DNA from: Ypsolopha sequella
Taxonomy: Eukaryota > Arthropoda > Insecta > Lepidoptera > Ypsolophidae
Direction of reading: 5' to 3'
Length of the DNA stretch: 64,000 nucleotides
NCBI GenBank assembly: GCA_934047225.1
Contig: OW203989.1
Coordinates: 9,585,977 to 9,649,976, forward strand
In this document: piece after piece, positions 31,828-43,525 of the stretch
Layout of the letters: each line of letters opens with the position of its first letter
How positions within the stretch are numbered: the stretch's first letter is position 1
Translations under genes and position numbers: made by a program
Notes under the pieces: model-generated
What the model was told of the DNA's origin: nothing
The model's database searches: none
What the model saw: only the letters and a program-made list of their open reading frames with translations

Positions 31828-32239
31828 CCGTGTAATTTTATAATTATAAAGTATTTTATTTAATTATTGATTCGTATAAATAAAAATATATATATAAAGC
31901 TTTTCAAAAGTGAATATATTTTATACCTTGTTTAAGGAAGGCCCTTTAATACTAAAAAAACATAAAATTCAGAGGTAGCTTCGTTTTTTTTATCGAGTGA
32001 ACTCAAAGCTGTGGCATTTTTTCAAAGACATAATTACCACAAGTATAATCTATTACCTACCCATATTATTTTTTTAACAAGAGTGATCGATGCGAACGAA
32101 GTTCTCAGAGTCAACTTAAACAATCCGGCGTTTGTATGTATGAATGTTTGTTCGAAGATAACTCGAGTATTGTCATCGGTCTCAGGTAACAATATCGTAT
32201 CATTCTTTCGACTATTCTTTTTCTCACTTTTAGTGAAAT

Positions 32240-32830
32240 TTTTAGTTGAAAATATAGTAAATAATGTCACGCGGAGATGATATTTTTGATGGTCGTAGAT
32301 AAAGTATTAATAATAATAATAATAATAAATTTATTTTATTCCAGCTAATTTAGCCATAACTTACATTTAATTATTTACTTAATTACAAAAAGATGTAACA
32401 GAATTGCAAACATTACTTAATCTTATCTAAACTGCACCGTTGTATGCAGTTGTGTCCAGGCAGCGTGTATAGGGCTTCCGGACCACTCATACACAGCTCT
32501 CACGACCTGGTTTGTGGAGGTGCGGAGGCGCTCCGCAGCGCCGGCGGTCAGGTGACGCAACAGCGCCGGCCAGCCGTACACGCGCGCCTCGCAAAACATT
32601 CCAGAGGCGCTACAGTTGCGGGGGAGGCCATGTAATGCACGCCACGCGTTGTTGTATTGCACTCTGATCTGGTTTAGAGCTGCCTTAGTGTAGTTGCACC
32701 AGAGTTCTGCAGTATTGTGTGCAACTGAACATAATTCGACATTGGGACACTAGTGCAAGTCTATTACGAAACTCACTTTGTTTGTTTCGTAAACTTGCAC
32801 TTGTAACCCACATTATGTCACAGTTGTACA
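32240..32830 (+). repeat. Interspersed repeat B (copy 3), split by a LINE
   Basis: ATGGTCGTAGATAAAGTATT (to 32308) and AGTATTGTGTGCAACTGAAC (from 32711) are contiguous in the copy at 36948-36985. The intervening 402 bases are the LINE at 32309-32710. Confidence 0.7.
32309..32710 (-). mobile_element. 5'-truncated Jockey/CR1-like LINE
   Basis: On the minus strand a frame opens at the insertion boundary with AELWCNYTKAALNQIRVQYN, continues through NAWRALHGLPRNCSASGMFC and ARVYGWPALLRHL, and stops at 32423. This is the C-terminal segment of a non-LTR reverse transcriptase protein after the catalytic domain. A 3' UTR and a (TTA)n tail follow to 32309. The target duplication is AGTATT (32303-32308 and 32711-32716). 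The 5' truncation removed the endonuclease and RT core. Conserved tail residues and GC-rich codons contrast with the flanks. Confidence 0.85.
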
Positions 32831-33261
32831 AAATAATGGCTATTGTATTCTCCGCTTATTTAGGCATTGACTTTCATCCAAATTTTGTTAAAAACATAAC
32901 GCAAACCTTTTAATAACCTAAAAACATTATACGTACAGAAAAATGGAAAACACCCGTGATATCCGTATAGTTAACAAATTAAATATAATGTGGACTGGTG
33001 TTTGCATTACCAATTTAATATTTTACAAACAAAACGTTTTTTTATTTATGTCTTAATCAATGTTTACACGCCTGCTCGGTTCATAAAATTATATAATAAT
33101 AACAAATAAACAGACACATCATTGGCTTATTTCCAGCGATTCCAGCAGAAAAAATCCGATATTTTATTACATAAAGGCCTTGACAGACAGAAAGCATGGA
33201 GTTTTCGGGGCCCGATGATAGTGTGTTGTTTGCGGGTGATTTACTATGAAAGTTTATGAGA
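32831..33261. other. Unassigned sequence
   Basis: No supported feature. Confidence 0.4.
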
Positions 33262-34241
33262 GCGGCCACACAGAAACGTCACGCTAAGCTGACTCGTTCA
33301 TCAACTCGGCCCACTGCCAAGTCATCCCAATGGGCCGAGTTGACGAATTTCAAACTAAATATTATTTCTGTTCTCAGCTTGTTACACTATGTTTTTTACA
33401 ATAAAATAAGCGTAAAGTAATGTCAGGGAGATAAGTTTTTACGTTTTTATAGTAATCAGATACAGGTTGTGTCTATGTTGTGGTTGTTTAAATGTATGAG
33501 CAACTAAAAAGTACCAATCTTTTTTTGTAAAAACAGTAAAGAATAGCACTTTTTTTTCTCTCTCACATAGTTTTGGCGTGAGTCATGGTTAGTCATATCT
33601 TTCTTCATTCTTAGTTCTAGCTGCCTAGTGAGGGACGTGCTCGTTTTTTTACTCGAATGGCTTGATTTGAAGTAGTCACTGACTCAACTTGGGGGCGGCA
33701 TTTAGCTAGTATAATAGCTAGTCTGTACTGGAGTAAGTGCGTTTAATCAATGTTGCATCGCAACTCGTAAGACAATTCAACCTTAATATATTAAATATGA
33801 ACCGATACGAAATAATGTAATCTAATATCATAATTACGACTTATTACCTGTGTATATAATAAATATATGGCTTTCCATTTGTGTCATTGTAAGATAATGC
33901 TCAAAGATTTTGTGTAACCTTCTTAGTTCTGTTTATTTGCTTATTTTATTTTACTATTCAATAATTCAAATTAAAAGTAATAATTGCAATAACTTTACTA
34001 TATAAATGATGTTGATTTTTAAATTATATTTCAAGAACATTTTTGTGTTTTAATTACTTACCTATTTTACGTCTAAAAGTTTTGTTTGCGACTGTACTTT
34101 ACCGACATAAAATTTAAAGAAGAAAAATAGTGGGCCGAGTTGGGCACGGAAACATATTTAAATTGAAATTTATCAACTCGCCCCATTGGGACGAGTTGGC
34201 ATTGTCAAGCTGAGTGTGCGCAGCATTTCTATAAGGCTGCC
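33262..34241. mobile_element. Long foldback element with CAACTCG...CGAGTTG arms
   Basis: The left arm contains CACGCTAAGCTGAC, TCATCAACTCGGCCCACTG and CCCAATGGGCCGAGTTGACG. The right arm contains GGGCCGAGTTGGGCACGG, ATCAACTCGCCCCATTGGG and GTCAAGCTGAGTGTGCG. The arms pair with each other and each is itself palindromic. The middle is AT-rich and non-coding. Confidence 0.6.
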
Positions 34242-34699
34242 AGAGTCGATTTTTTTCGAGCACACAGTTTAGTTAGAACGACAACTTATGACGGATAAAT
34301 TAAAAGATGAGCTATTGAAAGACCATCTGCTAGATGGTGTGAACAAAACAAGCAAACTACGAAACACTAACTGCACAAAGCTTTACAGTCCGCCAACGAT
34401 GGAAAGCAAATTTCGCCCTCTTCAGTCATGCTGGAGCCATGCTATCGCCTAAATATCCTCTGCCGTGACAAAACTCAATGTATTTTACGTGATAAAAATG
34501 TATGTTCTACGAGTTATAGTGGCTTTGCAGAAAGCATAAATATCCTTTCCATTACATGAGATTTTGGCGTCTGTACATAATTAATTTTGTATGAAATATA
34601 AACGGTTGCTGATGACGCCTTCTTTATTAGAGCATTGTACCACTGCATGTGTACTTATAACAATGAGATTAGTGTCTGACCATGTAGTACGATGCTTAA
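34242..34699. other. Unassigned sequence
   Basis: No supported feature. Confidence 0.4.
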
Positions 34700-35133
34700 G
34701 GCCCACTTGCAGCATGTTCTTAACTCGACTATAACTCGGGTTAGTTAAAAAAATAGACGGTTAAGAAAAATCTCTCTTGCGACAGTCAAAATCTCGTGTT
34801 AAACTAGGGTTAAACTAAGAGAAAGTCATCAGAATTTAACCCGACTCTCACCTCGAGTTAAACTCGGGTTAGCGAAGTAATGTTACCAGTTTGACTTAAA
34901 TTGTGTTGTTTCTAATGACATTATATAGATATGGTTGCAATTAATTACTTTATGGTAACATTCTATATATAAATGTCAAATATCAAACAATCGCTTAACT
35001 CGGGTTTACTAACCCGTTTCTATATTATCATGGTGCAATAGGACTAATGAAATGTCGGGTTAGTTAACTCTTCCCTATGGGTTAGTTAACCCGAGTGTTA
35101 AGGATTTTTTCTCGATCAAGCTGCAAGTGGGCC
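34700..35133. mobile_element. GGCCCACTTGCAGC foldback MITE
   Basis: Both ends are GGCCCACTTGCAGC in inverted orientation. The interior is full of AACTCGGGTTA / TAACCCGAGTT blocks that pair across the centre. Elements with GGCCCACTTGCA ends are familiar from Lepidoptera. Confidence 0.8.
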
Positions 35134-35560
35134 ATACTCCCGAACCTCCACGAAGATAGCCGATAATGGCCGATAAATAAATCTGTAGTCATAGCCACAT
35201 TATCACTTATCTGCATTATATTGTGTCGTAGAGTGAAGAGCTGTGTTTGTGACGTCAGTCGCAGGGGCGGCCCCTATCATGAAAGCCACGTTCGACGATG
35301 GATGGATTGAATGGAGGGATTTGGTTTCAATTTATAATAATACGTGTTAATAATAATTTGGTTTCAAATATGTTATACCAGCTTTTGGCTTCGGCCACGT
35401 TGATTTCGTTTGCATTTTCCCGGGATAAAAAGTAGCCTATGTCACTCTCCAGCCCATAAACTATCTCTATGCAAAAAATCACGTTGATCCGTTGCTCCTT
35501 TGCTGCGTGAAAGAAGGACAAACAAACAAACCAACAAACACACTTTTGCAGTTATAATAG
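35134..35560. repeat. Dispersed repeat with CCCGGGATAAAAAGTAGCCT
   Basis: From about 35240 it contains TTTTCCCGGGATAAAAAGTA, GCCTATGTCACTCTCC, TTTGCTGCGTGAAAGAAGGA and an ACAAACAAACCAACAAAC run before CAGTTATAATAGG. I recognise this as a very common lepidopteran repeat but cannot assign its class from one copy. Confidence 0.6.
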
Positions 35561-36206
35561 GGGTAGGTATTATATTATATAATTTATAAAGTATTTTATC
35601 CATAATTAAAAAACTTGAATAAGCTTTGTCTATCACGAATTTTTACTGCCTTCAAAAGTATTTTCTGAATGATTTTCCTTATAGTATAACTTATTTATAG
35701 AGATTCTAAAAATATATTATTTAATAAAATTAATGTTCAAATTATTATTAGTAACAAAATCTAAGAAAAAATCTTCAGCCAGTTAAACGACAAAAAAAAA
35801 ACAAAGAACCGTATACTTTTTTTTTACTTTCCCTAAATACGAAACCTGTAGAACAGAACGAGACTGTGAAAAACAACACAAAGCGTGTTTCATTCAACGT
35901 CTAACTTTTATAACAAATAGTAGCAAAATACGAAAACATTACGCTCCTTTTTGTTACAAAAACTAAACCTGCCAACGGCAAAGTTTGCGTAAAAAGGAGA
36001 CCCTTTTCTGACCAAGTACATACTTACAAAAAGATGTTAGAAGAAGAAAATCTCGGTCAAACCTACCGTCTTCAGCACAAATAAGATGCAATACTAATAA
36101 AATGTAATCGCCACATTACATTACTCCGAAAAACTGGGGCAAGAGATCGCATTAAGTATTTTGTGTGTCAAGAACACGAAGAAAGTAATATATTCATGTA
36201 CATAAT
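35561..36206. other. Unassigned AT-rich sequence
   Basis: No supported feature. Confidence 0.4.
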
Positions 36207-36519
36207 ATGCAGGGTGGCCCGTTTGCAGTGGCCCAAATATTTTTTTTTGGTTCTTTGCATTTTGTCTAACCATATAAAAATACTTCAGTTCAGCAAAAGT
36301 GTTTGACTTGAAAGTTTTTATTTTAAGAAAATTGGGTATTGCGGAGTAAAATCTACAAAAATGACCACTCCATGCAAAATTTCAATTCAATAAGGTTTAA
36401 TGTATAAATAGTAGGGAGTATCCATGGAGTACAAAAAAAAAAGAATTTTTATATGCTTAGTCACAATGTTAACTATCCAAAAAAAACTTTGGACCACTAC
36501 AAAACGGGCCTCCTTGTAC
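36207..36519. mobile_element. Mariner-like MITE, AGGGTGGCCCGTTT end
   Basis: The left end ATGCAGGGTGGCCCGTTTGC and the reverse-complemented right end TACAAGGAGGCCCGTTTTGT continue as AGTGGNCCAAA. The length is 313 bp with no transposase. Confidence 0.65.
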
Positions 36520-36644
36520 AAATGCGACGAAAGTTTGACGACCAGACATTTTATGTCTATTGGAAGCAATTTTTCACATTTCTGCGGGATTATTTAGTTG
36601 CTTGTTGACTAAATAAGTTTGCAACTTTTGCGGAATGTCATCTA

Positions 36645-37064
36645 AAATTATCATTACAACATGAAAAGCGGTTTTAAAAGTACCTACATTGTTTGACCGA
36701 TTTTATAATATTACATTATAACACCGCATTCTGCGCTGTGATTGACCCAATTTAATAAAACACCGCTAGATCGCTAATCAACAAAAAAAAAAAAGGAAAG
36801 TCCCGTCCTTATTTCATCTGATTGGCCCTAAAGGCAGTATTACCAGACGATGCACCTGAGGTTCATGAACGAGTGTTCTGCTTCTCAGTTTTCGTAAAAT
36901 TGTTATTTGAAATTATTATAAATAATGTCATGCAAAGACTATATTTTTATGGTCGTTGATAAAGTATTGTGTGCAAATGAACATAATTAGACATTGGGAC
37001 ACTCGTGCAAAATTATTACGAAACTCACTTCGTTCGTTATTTATTATGTTACAGTTGCACAAAA
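36645..37064 (+). repeat. Interspersed repeat B (copy 4, longest)
   Basis: Contains ATTACAACATGAAAAGCGG, TGCGCTGTGATTGACCCAAT, TTATGGTCGTTGATAAAGTA, TTAGACATTGGGACACTCG and CACTTCGTTCG. It provides the uninterrupted version used to read the LINE and repeat A insertions. Confidence 0.65.
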
Positions 37065-37486
37065 TACTATTTCGTGATACTTTTGTCTGTTTATCTGTTT
37101 GTTACACAACACTTTTTAATTTGGGGTATCGATATTTTTCGAGATCTTTTAGCGAAACCTATGCCTCTGCGAGCAAATTTTGTCACAAGAATAAAAAAAC
37201 CATATCTGAAAATTTTAATGCTTTTACAATTAGGACACGTCTTTTGGTGAAGTGATAAGACATAATATCCAGGGCTTACTGTGAAAACAAATGTCCCAAA
37301 AAAAAAACAGTTTTGTTTGCTTTTTGTTTTGGTAAAACCAGTCAAATGACCTCTTATATCCTGAGATTTTTCGATTTTATACCAACTAAATAGCTAATGT
37401 AGCTTGAAACTGATTTTCTCAAAATAATAAAACGTCCACCTACTTGGTTATCGTAGAATACTCACAGTTTTATAAATAAATATATC
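37065..37486. other. Unassigned sequence
   Basis: Open frames on both strands of 37005-37345 extend from repeat B and show no recognisable similarity. Confidence 0.4.
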
Positions 37487-37815
37487 GTCACGACATGAAT
37501 CCCTGATGGGGTGTCAGAGGTGTTCCAAGTGTGACCTTTGAAAAGCAAGTCACAGTTCACACTCGGTACACCCGCGTTTCACAGACGTTTTTTACGTCCC
37601 AACGTGATGGGTGAGCCCTATCGCCGTACTTCGGGCACGAAAACACATGCATGCAGGTTTCCTGACGATGTTTTCCTTCACCGTTCAGCAAGTGGTAAGT
37701 AAGAACAAACTATGCACATAAATTTCATAAAACTCATTGGTTCATGCCCGACCGGGGATGAAACCTGGATCTTAAGATTGAAAGGCTAGCGTTTTTCTAT
37801 CCCTAAGCTACCGTT
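37487..37815 (-). repeat. tRNA-derived SINE, family B (near full length)
   Basis: On the minus strand the tRNA-like head lies at 37745-37812 (B-box-like GGTTTCATCCCCGGTCGGGC). It is followed by the ACCACTTGCTGAACGGTGAA and CATCGTCAGGAAACCTGCAT body and the tail ending at CATCAGGGATTCATGTCGTG. Copies are at 47998, 49285 and 54494. Confidence 0.75.
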
Positions 37816-38576
37816 TCTCAAAGTTTTATGTTTCCAAAAGTTTGTGATAGAATTTTGACTATTACCAAATTTTCTATGTTGTATTGTAAAACCCATTACT
37901 TTTTGTAATAATTTAAAATTTTACTACGTTACTCGAATGTTTTTACAAAACAGAATATGCTAAAACCATTTCACACCCGCTTCAAACTTTTCGCTACAAT
38001 TAAGTGTTAAGGCTTGGATAAGCGTGGATTTGGTAAAATTGCGTATATTTAGCTCGATTTGTAGGCCAAACTGGCTACTAGAAAATTCTGGGAAATATAT
38101 ATGTACTTAATCATGTTTTTCTGACGAATTAAACCTTTTTAGATTATTGAAATTTTATATCTTTACTCAAATAAATATATATCTGTAGGTACCTAATTTC
38201 ATTCTGTACATTCAATTCGCTCGGACACGGATTATGCGTTTGAAATGAATCTTTCACACAATAAAAGATCTCATTATTGTCTACAAAAAAGCTATACTAC
38301 TTTATTTCTGTATGTCCTAATGGAGCCACGATTTCGAAATAACTGAAGTTTTGCGTGCGCGGCATCTAATTAGAGCAGGGTAGAGAGTTAAAAAACAAAC
38401 GCGTTAGAGCGGGACCGAATTTTAGCATAGTGTAGCCCCTTAAGCGTATAAGGTGAGATGGACAACTTCAATGACCATTTCACATTGTGTTACTTGATCA
38501 ATCGGTTCAATAAAAATAGTATAATATATAGTAGACTTAGGGATAGTCTAAACATTTTATAAAAAACGCAAATGCT
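37816..38576. other. Unassigned sequence
   Basis: No supported feature. Confidence 0.4.
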
Positions 38577-39004
38577 TTAAGAGTGGTTTCGCAGCCGGAT
38601 TGTGAAAAACCCGCTATTTCCTAATTAATCGAAACAGGACACTTATATTTAAAATTCACTCAATAGTTATTCAACAAAATCTTATGTGTATTCTAAAATT
38701 TTGAAACACTAATTTACAGAAACCAATGGAAACTTTGCAATGGCAGCAAACACCATATAAGGTTTTGTTGAATAACTATTGAGTGATTTTAGAATTTAAC
38801 GGTGTTACTACAAAACCGTGTTTAACTTTAGACAGTGTTTAAATATGTTGCTGTCACTTATTGTAATGAAAGAAAAGGCGACAACAACACATTTAAACAC
38901 TGTCTAAAGTTAAACACCGTTTTGTAGTAGTACCGTAAATGTTCTAATTCGATTAATTAGAAAAACGTGGGTTTTTCACAATCCGGCTGCAAAACCCCTC
39001 TTAA
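38577..39004. mobile_element. TTAA-ended foldback with three stems
   Basis: The outer arms are TTAAGAGTGGTTTCGCAGCC and its inverted counterpart GGCTGCAAAACCCCTCTTAA. A second internal pair is TCACTCAATAGTTATTCAAC (38658) with GTTGAATAACTATTGAGTGA (38767). A third is the nested element 38800-38935. The diverged copy at 47577 has the first two pairs but not the third. Confidence 0.8.
38800..38935. mobile_element. Nested 136-bp foldback MITE
   Basis: Arms of about 57 bases begin ACGGTGTTACTACAAAACCG and, reverse-complemented, ACGGTACTACTACAAAACGG. They share TTTAACTTTAGACAGTGTTT. It is absent from the related host copy at 47577-47815. Confidence 0.8.
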
Positions 39005-39654
39005 ACAAAAACGCAATTTTTCGTGAGCGCGTGTTTCTTGGTGGGCGTATTGGCCACGACGCAGAGAGTGCGCTATTTTAAACTAAAAGGAAACGTCATG
39101 AATGAGGTGCTCAATCTGACCTTATATGCACCCTTAAAGTCTGAAACGCGTGAAAACATCCTTACTTTATTCAAATTTTGTTTTGATACCAGATATTAAA
39201 CCTCCTTCACATTAGACGACACGGTGTGCCAAGAATGGTCTACTTTATAATAAGGAACCGAGATTGGTTACATTGACTCTTCTGTCCTTGTAATAAGAAT
39301 TATTTTTATTTGTGCAGAATGAAACAGTTCAAACAAACAAGGAATGAATAATTTTTAATCTTACTAGTTGAAATAATGAACAATCTTATTTTAAAAACAA
39401 ACCTCAATTACTTAATTATACTTATTAAGTAGGATGTATTTTGAGTGTAACTGTAGACCATACTTCTAAATACTTAACCCGCAAAATCAATATTTAAAAT
39501 AAATCTATAAATCAAATTATACGAAAAAATTATGAAATAATGAACATTATTTTTAGAAGTAAGAATTACCACGAAAATTTCATTTTATTTTATTATATGA
39601 CATGTTTACAAAATTATTTCATATGATGAAGTGTATTTTAATAGTATAATGTGC
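39005..39654. other. Unassigned AT-rich sequence
   Basis: No supported feature. Confidence 0.4.
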
Positions 39655-40085
39655 AACTGTAGCATAATTTGAGACTCGAGTGCTTGTTTATAAAACGAAC
39701 GAAGTGAGTTTCGTAATAGTTTTGCACGAGTGTCCCAATGTAATTAGATATTCGTAGTTTGCTCACAATACTTTATCGAAGACCATCAAAAATATCGTCT
39801 TTATTTATAATATTAAATGAAAAGAAGAACACTCGAGTGCGTCGTCCGGTAACGCTGCTTTGAAGGCCAATCAGAACAAAGGGGGTGTTTCATACATAAG
39901 AAATAAAGTTGGGGCTTATTTCTCGTCTCTGTTGTAGATTGGCTCTATAGCGGTGTTATAAAAAATTTGACAAATCGCAGCGCGGAATCGCGGTGTTATA
40001 ATGTAATATTGTAACATCGGATAAACAATGAAGATGCTTATAAAACTGTTTTTGATGTCGCAATTACCTTATTATTGCAGTATGG
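39655..40085 (-). repeat. Interspersed repeat B (copy 5, inverted)
   Basis: It contains the reverse complements of the 36645 copy: GTGTCCCAATGTAATTAG, AATACTTTATCGAAGACCAT, GCGGTGTTATAATGTAATAT and CTTATAAAACTGTTTTTGAT. Confidence 0.65.
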
Positions 40086-41411
40086 GATTAGTAAAAATTA
40101 ATTACATTTGAGTATATTTATGGAGCCTACATGTTAGCGTACACACAGTAATACAAGTGCTACACTTAAAAATATACTTGTATATTATTTTTTTATATTA
40201 AAACACGTTGAGTCTATCCTAACCGATTTATGAGTAGTCTCCAACCTACATATATAATACACATATAGTACTAAAATACTTCACTGTCTCTTACACAGAA
40301 GGGTAAACTACGGTAGTTCTGACTACGTACCGGTAGACCATAAATCATCTAAAATGTTTTCCATACCGTGTGGGGTATGTACAAGAAAAAATCATAACAC
40401 AATTTTACGGTTGATATACCAATATCAATCTAACATGTGTTCAAGCCGAAACTCGCAAAAACTAATTTAGCCCACCGACTTCTTTCATCATAACTGGTCA
40501 AGTGAACGTATTCCGTTCGCCTACAGGGATCCGTACTCAAAACTATTCTCAGGATTGTTTTCATTCCCCCATCTTCCACTTGTTTGCGTAGTCGACAAAA
40601 ATTAACTTCATCAAAGGGATGGAAAAATTGTTCAGCATCATGGTCTCAGACAAAATATAAAATTATCCAAGTCTGTATTTTACAAAAATCACAAAACCTA
40701 GGCAAAACGCCTCTAAAAACGACACCGAGTTGTCCTTTAACATACTTTCAATCTCTTTTGTAGGACCTTATAGAAAAGAATTTAAATTATTTTGTGAAAA
40801 AGTTTTCCGCACATTTTATGATTGGTATTTCTTCAAAGCTAAATCAGATTCTAAAAATTAAAAAAAAAAATGTATCTCTTAATATTTTGTAAACCTTTCG
40901 TTCGAAACAATGGATAAGAGCTGAATTTATCAGAGAATTGTGTTTTTGCGGACAAAGATTAACTGAAAAGATTCTGTAACAAAAAGTATTTATCTTTTAA
41001 TTTTGCTACTTGCCCACCACTGAAAAGGCAAAATTAATTCTTGTACTTTATAGACGGAACCCAAACATACGTTTTATTCAACATAAACTTTCAAACGTTT
41101 GAATTTGAACGGGGCAAATAAAACCGCGCTTGCAATGGGCAATTCAGATTTGACCCTGCCTAGAGTTACAACTTTTTTGGATGTTTGCCCAAACTGGATC
41201 GACGTAAAATTGTAGTTTCGAAGTCTTGTCGGAAATCACGGGGCTATTTACTACGAGTGCTTTATTTGTAACTAAATCTGTTTTTCTAAGAAGATTTATG
41301 ATTATTTTTGTTGAAAACACAAACAAGTAGTGGAGATTGGGGGAATGAAAAGAACGATAGAAAAATACGACTTGTTATAATGACTCGATAACATTTAGGA
41401 TTACTTGCCAT
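40086..41411. other. Unassigned sequence
   Basis: No coding exon or repeat relationship recognised. Confidence 0.4.
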
Positions 41412-41460
41412 TTTTTAGAGTTCCGTACCCAAAGGGCAAATCGGAATTCGGAGCCCTACC
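41412..41460. repeat. GGTTCCGTAC-family fragment
   Basis: TTAGAGTTCCGTACCCAAAG and GGCAAATCGGAATTC match one terminus of the family seen at 23548 and 42956. Confidence 0.5.
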
Positions 41461-41594
41461 AAATAATCTTTGACTCAAGAATATATTCTGTGGACTCAAG
41501 TGTGTGTTAAGAGCACAGAAATGTTAAGAGTGATTTATGGCATTACGCGACAATAATTTAATTTAAATAGACTTTTATATCAAATTTGTGTTAT
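41461..41594. other. Spacer
   Basis: No feature; ends in the TTAT direct repeat of the next element. Confidence 0.4.
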
Positions 41595-41761
41595 TAAAGC
41601 CGATTCTGAAGGCTTTAGTATTAGTTTTAGTGCTGTCAAAACTAAATTTTCTTCATTGCAAAATAATCCTTAGGTTTTAGGAACAGAAGTTAAATTACTT
41701 TGGAAAATTTCAAGTTTTGACAGCACTAAAACTAAAATTAAAGCCTTCAGAATCGGCTTTA
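41595..41761. mobile_element. Foldback MITE with TAAAGCCGATTCTGAAGG ends
   Basis: The arms TAAAGCCGATTCTGAAGGCT and their complement extend over about 50 bases, including TAGTTTTAGTGCTGTCAAAA. TTAT flanks both sides (41591-41594 and 41762-41765), compatible with a TTA/TTAT target duplication. Confidence 0.8.
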
Positions 41762-41989
41762 TTATATGCTTTAAGTTTTGAATTATCCTGCAAAACAACT
41801 ATAAACAGGATCATTTACAAAGTAATGCATAAAACATCACAACTTTGCAAAAAATACCAATTGACATTGAACTATGGTTGCCTAGTGCCATAAACCACAT
41901 TTATTTAATACGTTTTGTTCAAAAATAAGAAAAACAATCATAAGATTTGCGTTTGGGAAAGCGTTTCTTCGCATCCACCTTAAGTCACG
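41762..41989. other. Spacer
   Basis: No feature recognised. Confidence 0.4.
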
Positions 41990-42400
41990 GATTTTGTAAT
42001 AAAATAAAACAAAATAAAGGCTATTTTTACCTTTATTCGCCATTACCATAAGAAATAATTATATATAAAACTAAATAATCTAATATTTTATTTAATTTAT
42101 TATCTAAATACATTTATATAAAATTAATATTAAGTAAAATGACAAATTAAACTAAAAAACTAAGGTTCCTAAAATTAAAAACTAAACTATAAATAAAACG
42201 CCTAACCAAAATAATAATAAGAATAAAGAAATTAAAGATAAAAAACCCGGTCCAGGTCGCTGTTCCCCGGTAGGGTGCCCAGAATGCTGGCAACGTTCCC
42301 TCTTTGGATGGCCAGACTGATCCTCTGGCCAAGGTAAGCGCCAGCCCTCCGGTCACCCGAGACATCGACCAGGCGCGACGAAAGTCACAAAAATTCTTAA
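41990..42400 (-). mobile_element. LINE C-terminal fragment and 3' UTR
   Basis: On the minus strand a short frame ending with TAA at 42232 reads LVDVSGDRRAGAYLGQRISL, then AIQRGNVASILGTLP and DRVFYL. This is the C-terminal tail of a Jockey/I-type non-LTR reverse transcriptase protein common in Lepidoptera. A long AT-rich 3' UTR follows to about 41990. All enzyme domains are missing. A longer overlapping frame reaching 42410 is a shadow. Confidence 0.7.
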
Positions 42401-42499
42401 AATCATACATAAGAAATAAGAGATGCTACTGTTAATTTAAACCTAAAATATTTTACTTTATCTCTATTGTTTTAGTGCTATTCGTAGCCCTTTCAGCTA

Positions 42500-42625
42500 G
42501 TCATGGGGTATCCAATTTTGGACGTAGGCCTCCTCCAACACTTTCCACTCGACTCTGTTCTTTGCTCATCTGGTCCACGTATTTTCTGCTGCCTCTACTA
42601 TGTCATCGCTCCAAATTTTATACAA
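42500..42625 (-). pseudogene. RTE LINE C-terminal fragment (third lineage)
   Basis: On the minus strand the sequence reads WSDDIVEAAENTWTR, a stop, then AKNRVEWKVLEEAYVQNWIP. This parallels WTDDLKDVAGGGW...EWRNIGEAYVQQW of the RTE fragments at 20907 and 26474, but it is diverged and broken by a stop. Confidence 0.7.
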
Positions 42626-42955
42626 GTTAAAAAAAAAACGTAAAAATCGGAGGCAGTCAAACAACCACAATACTAGCAAACGTTCGAAAGCGCAGAAACG
42701 GAAATTCGCGAAGTTTACAACAAAATGAAAGCGGGCGTAATGATCCTACGACTAAAAAAGTCTCTTCATTAAAAATGTAGGCCCTCAGCCCTCCCGCGTC
42801 CCAAGAACCTCGTAGACCCTCCATCTAGCGAAATGCATTGTTGTAAATATTCTAAGAATATCCCTCATAAATAAATTGTGAAAGGTAACTTTGATGGTTC
42901 TCGGGGAATTAGAAATGAGAAATTGGATCAGGTAAACGATTTATGCATCTAAACG

Positions 42956-43313
42956 TAGCTTTTTAGGGTTCTGTAATAAACAGGACCCTATTACTAAGAC
43001 TCCGCTATCCGTCTGTCTGTCCATCTGTCTATCCGCCTATCTGTCCGTCTGTCTGTCCGTCTGTCTGTCCGTCTGTCTGTCCGTCTGTTATCAGGCTCTA
43101 TCTCATGATCCGTGATAGTTACACAGTTGAAATTTTCACAGATGATATTTTTATTTATATATTTATTTCTGTTGCCGCTGTAACAACAAATACTTAAAAA
43201 ACAGAATAAAATAAATATTGACAGACAGACATGTTTTTTTTTGCCGTTTTTATAGATAATGGTACGGAACCCTACGTGCGCAAGTCCAACTCGCATTTGG
43301 CCGGTTTATTAGA
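42956..43313 (-). repeat. Full-length GTGCGAGT...GGTTCCGTAC-family repeat
   Basis: One end is TTTAGGGTTCTGTAATAAAC and the other is GGTACGGAACCCTACGTGCG...GTCCAACTCGCATTTGGCC. A (TCTGTCCG)n tract lies at 43010-43090. The Arg/Thr/Asp-rich frame across it is a microsatellite by-product. Confidence 0.75.
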
Positions 43314-43325
43314 CTTTGCTTTAAA

Positions 43326-43525
43326 AATCATTTGAGCAAGTGCGAGTTGGACTCGCGCACAAAGGAGTCCGTATCACCAAACAATACGGGTAAGGAACCC
43401 TAAAAAAATTATGGTAAATAACAATATTATAGATGCCATGGTAACATTGAGGGGACAAAAACAAGCCTCAAAAATGCTAACGTCTGGCAAACAATTCACG
43501 GCTCCCGCTGAGTAAGGAACCCTAT
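43326..43525 (+). repeat. Variant of the GTGCGAGT repeat
   Basis: AAGTGCGAGTTGGACTCGCG, GGTAAGGAACCCTAAAAAAA and CTGGCAAACAATTCACGGC match the element split by the RTE at 26440-27240. Confidence 0.65.

Larger units (their letters stand above)
31600..31850. repeat. Inverted pair of hammerhead-like units
   Basis: Motif 2 (minus) and motif 3 (plus) face away from each other about 120 bases apart. Each is followed by a related AT-rich tail (GTAATTATAA). Confidence 0.6.

Noticed and set aside
42994..43296. Thr/Asp/Arg repeat protein on the minus strand
   Set aside because: It reflects a TCTGTCCG microsatellite inside a dispersed repeat.
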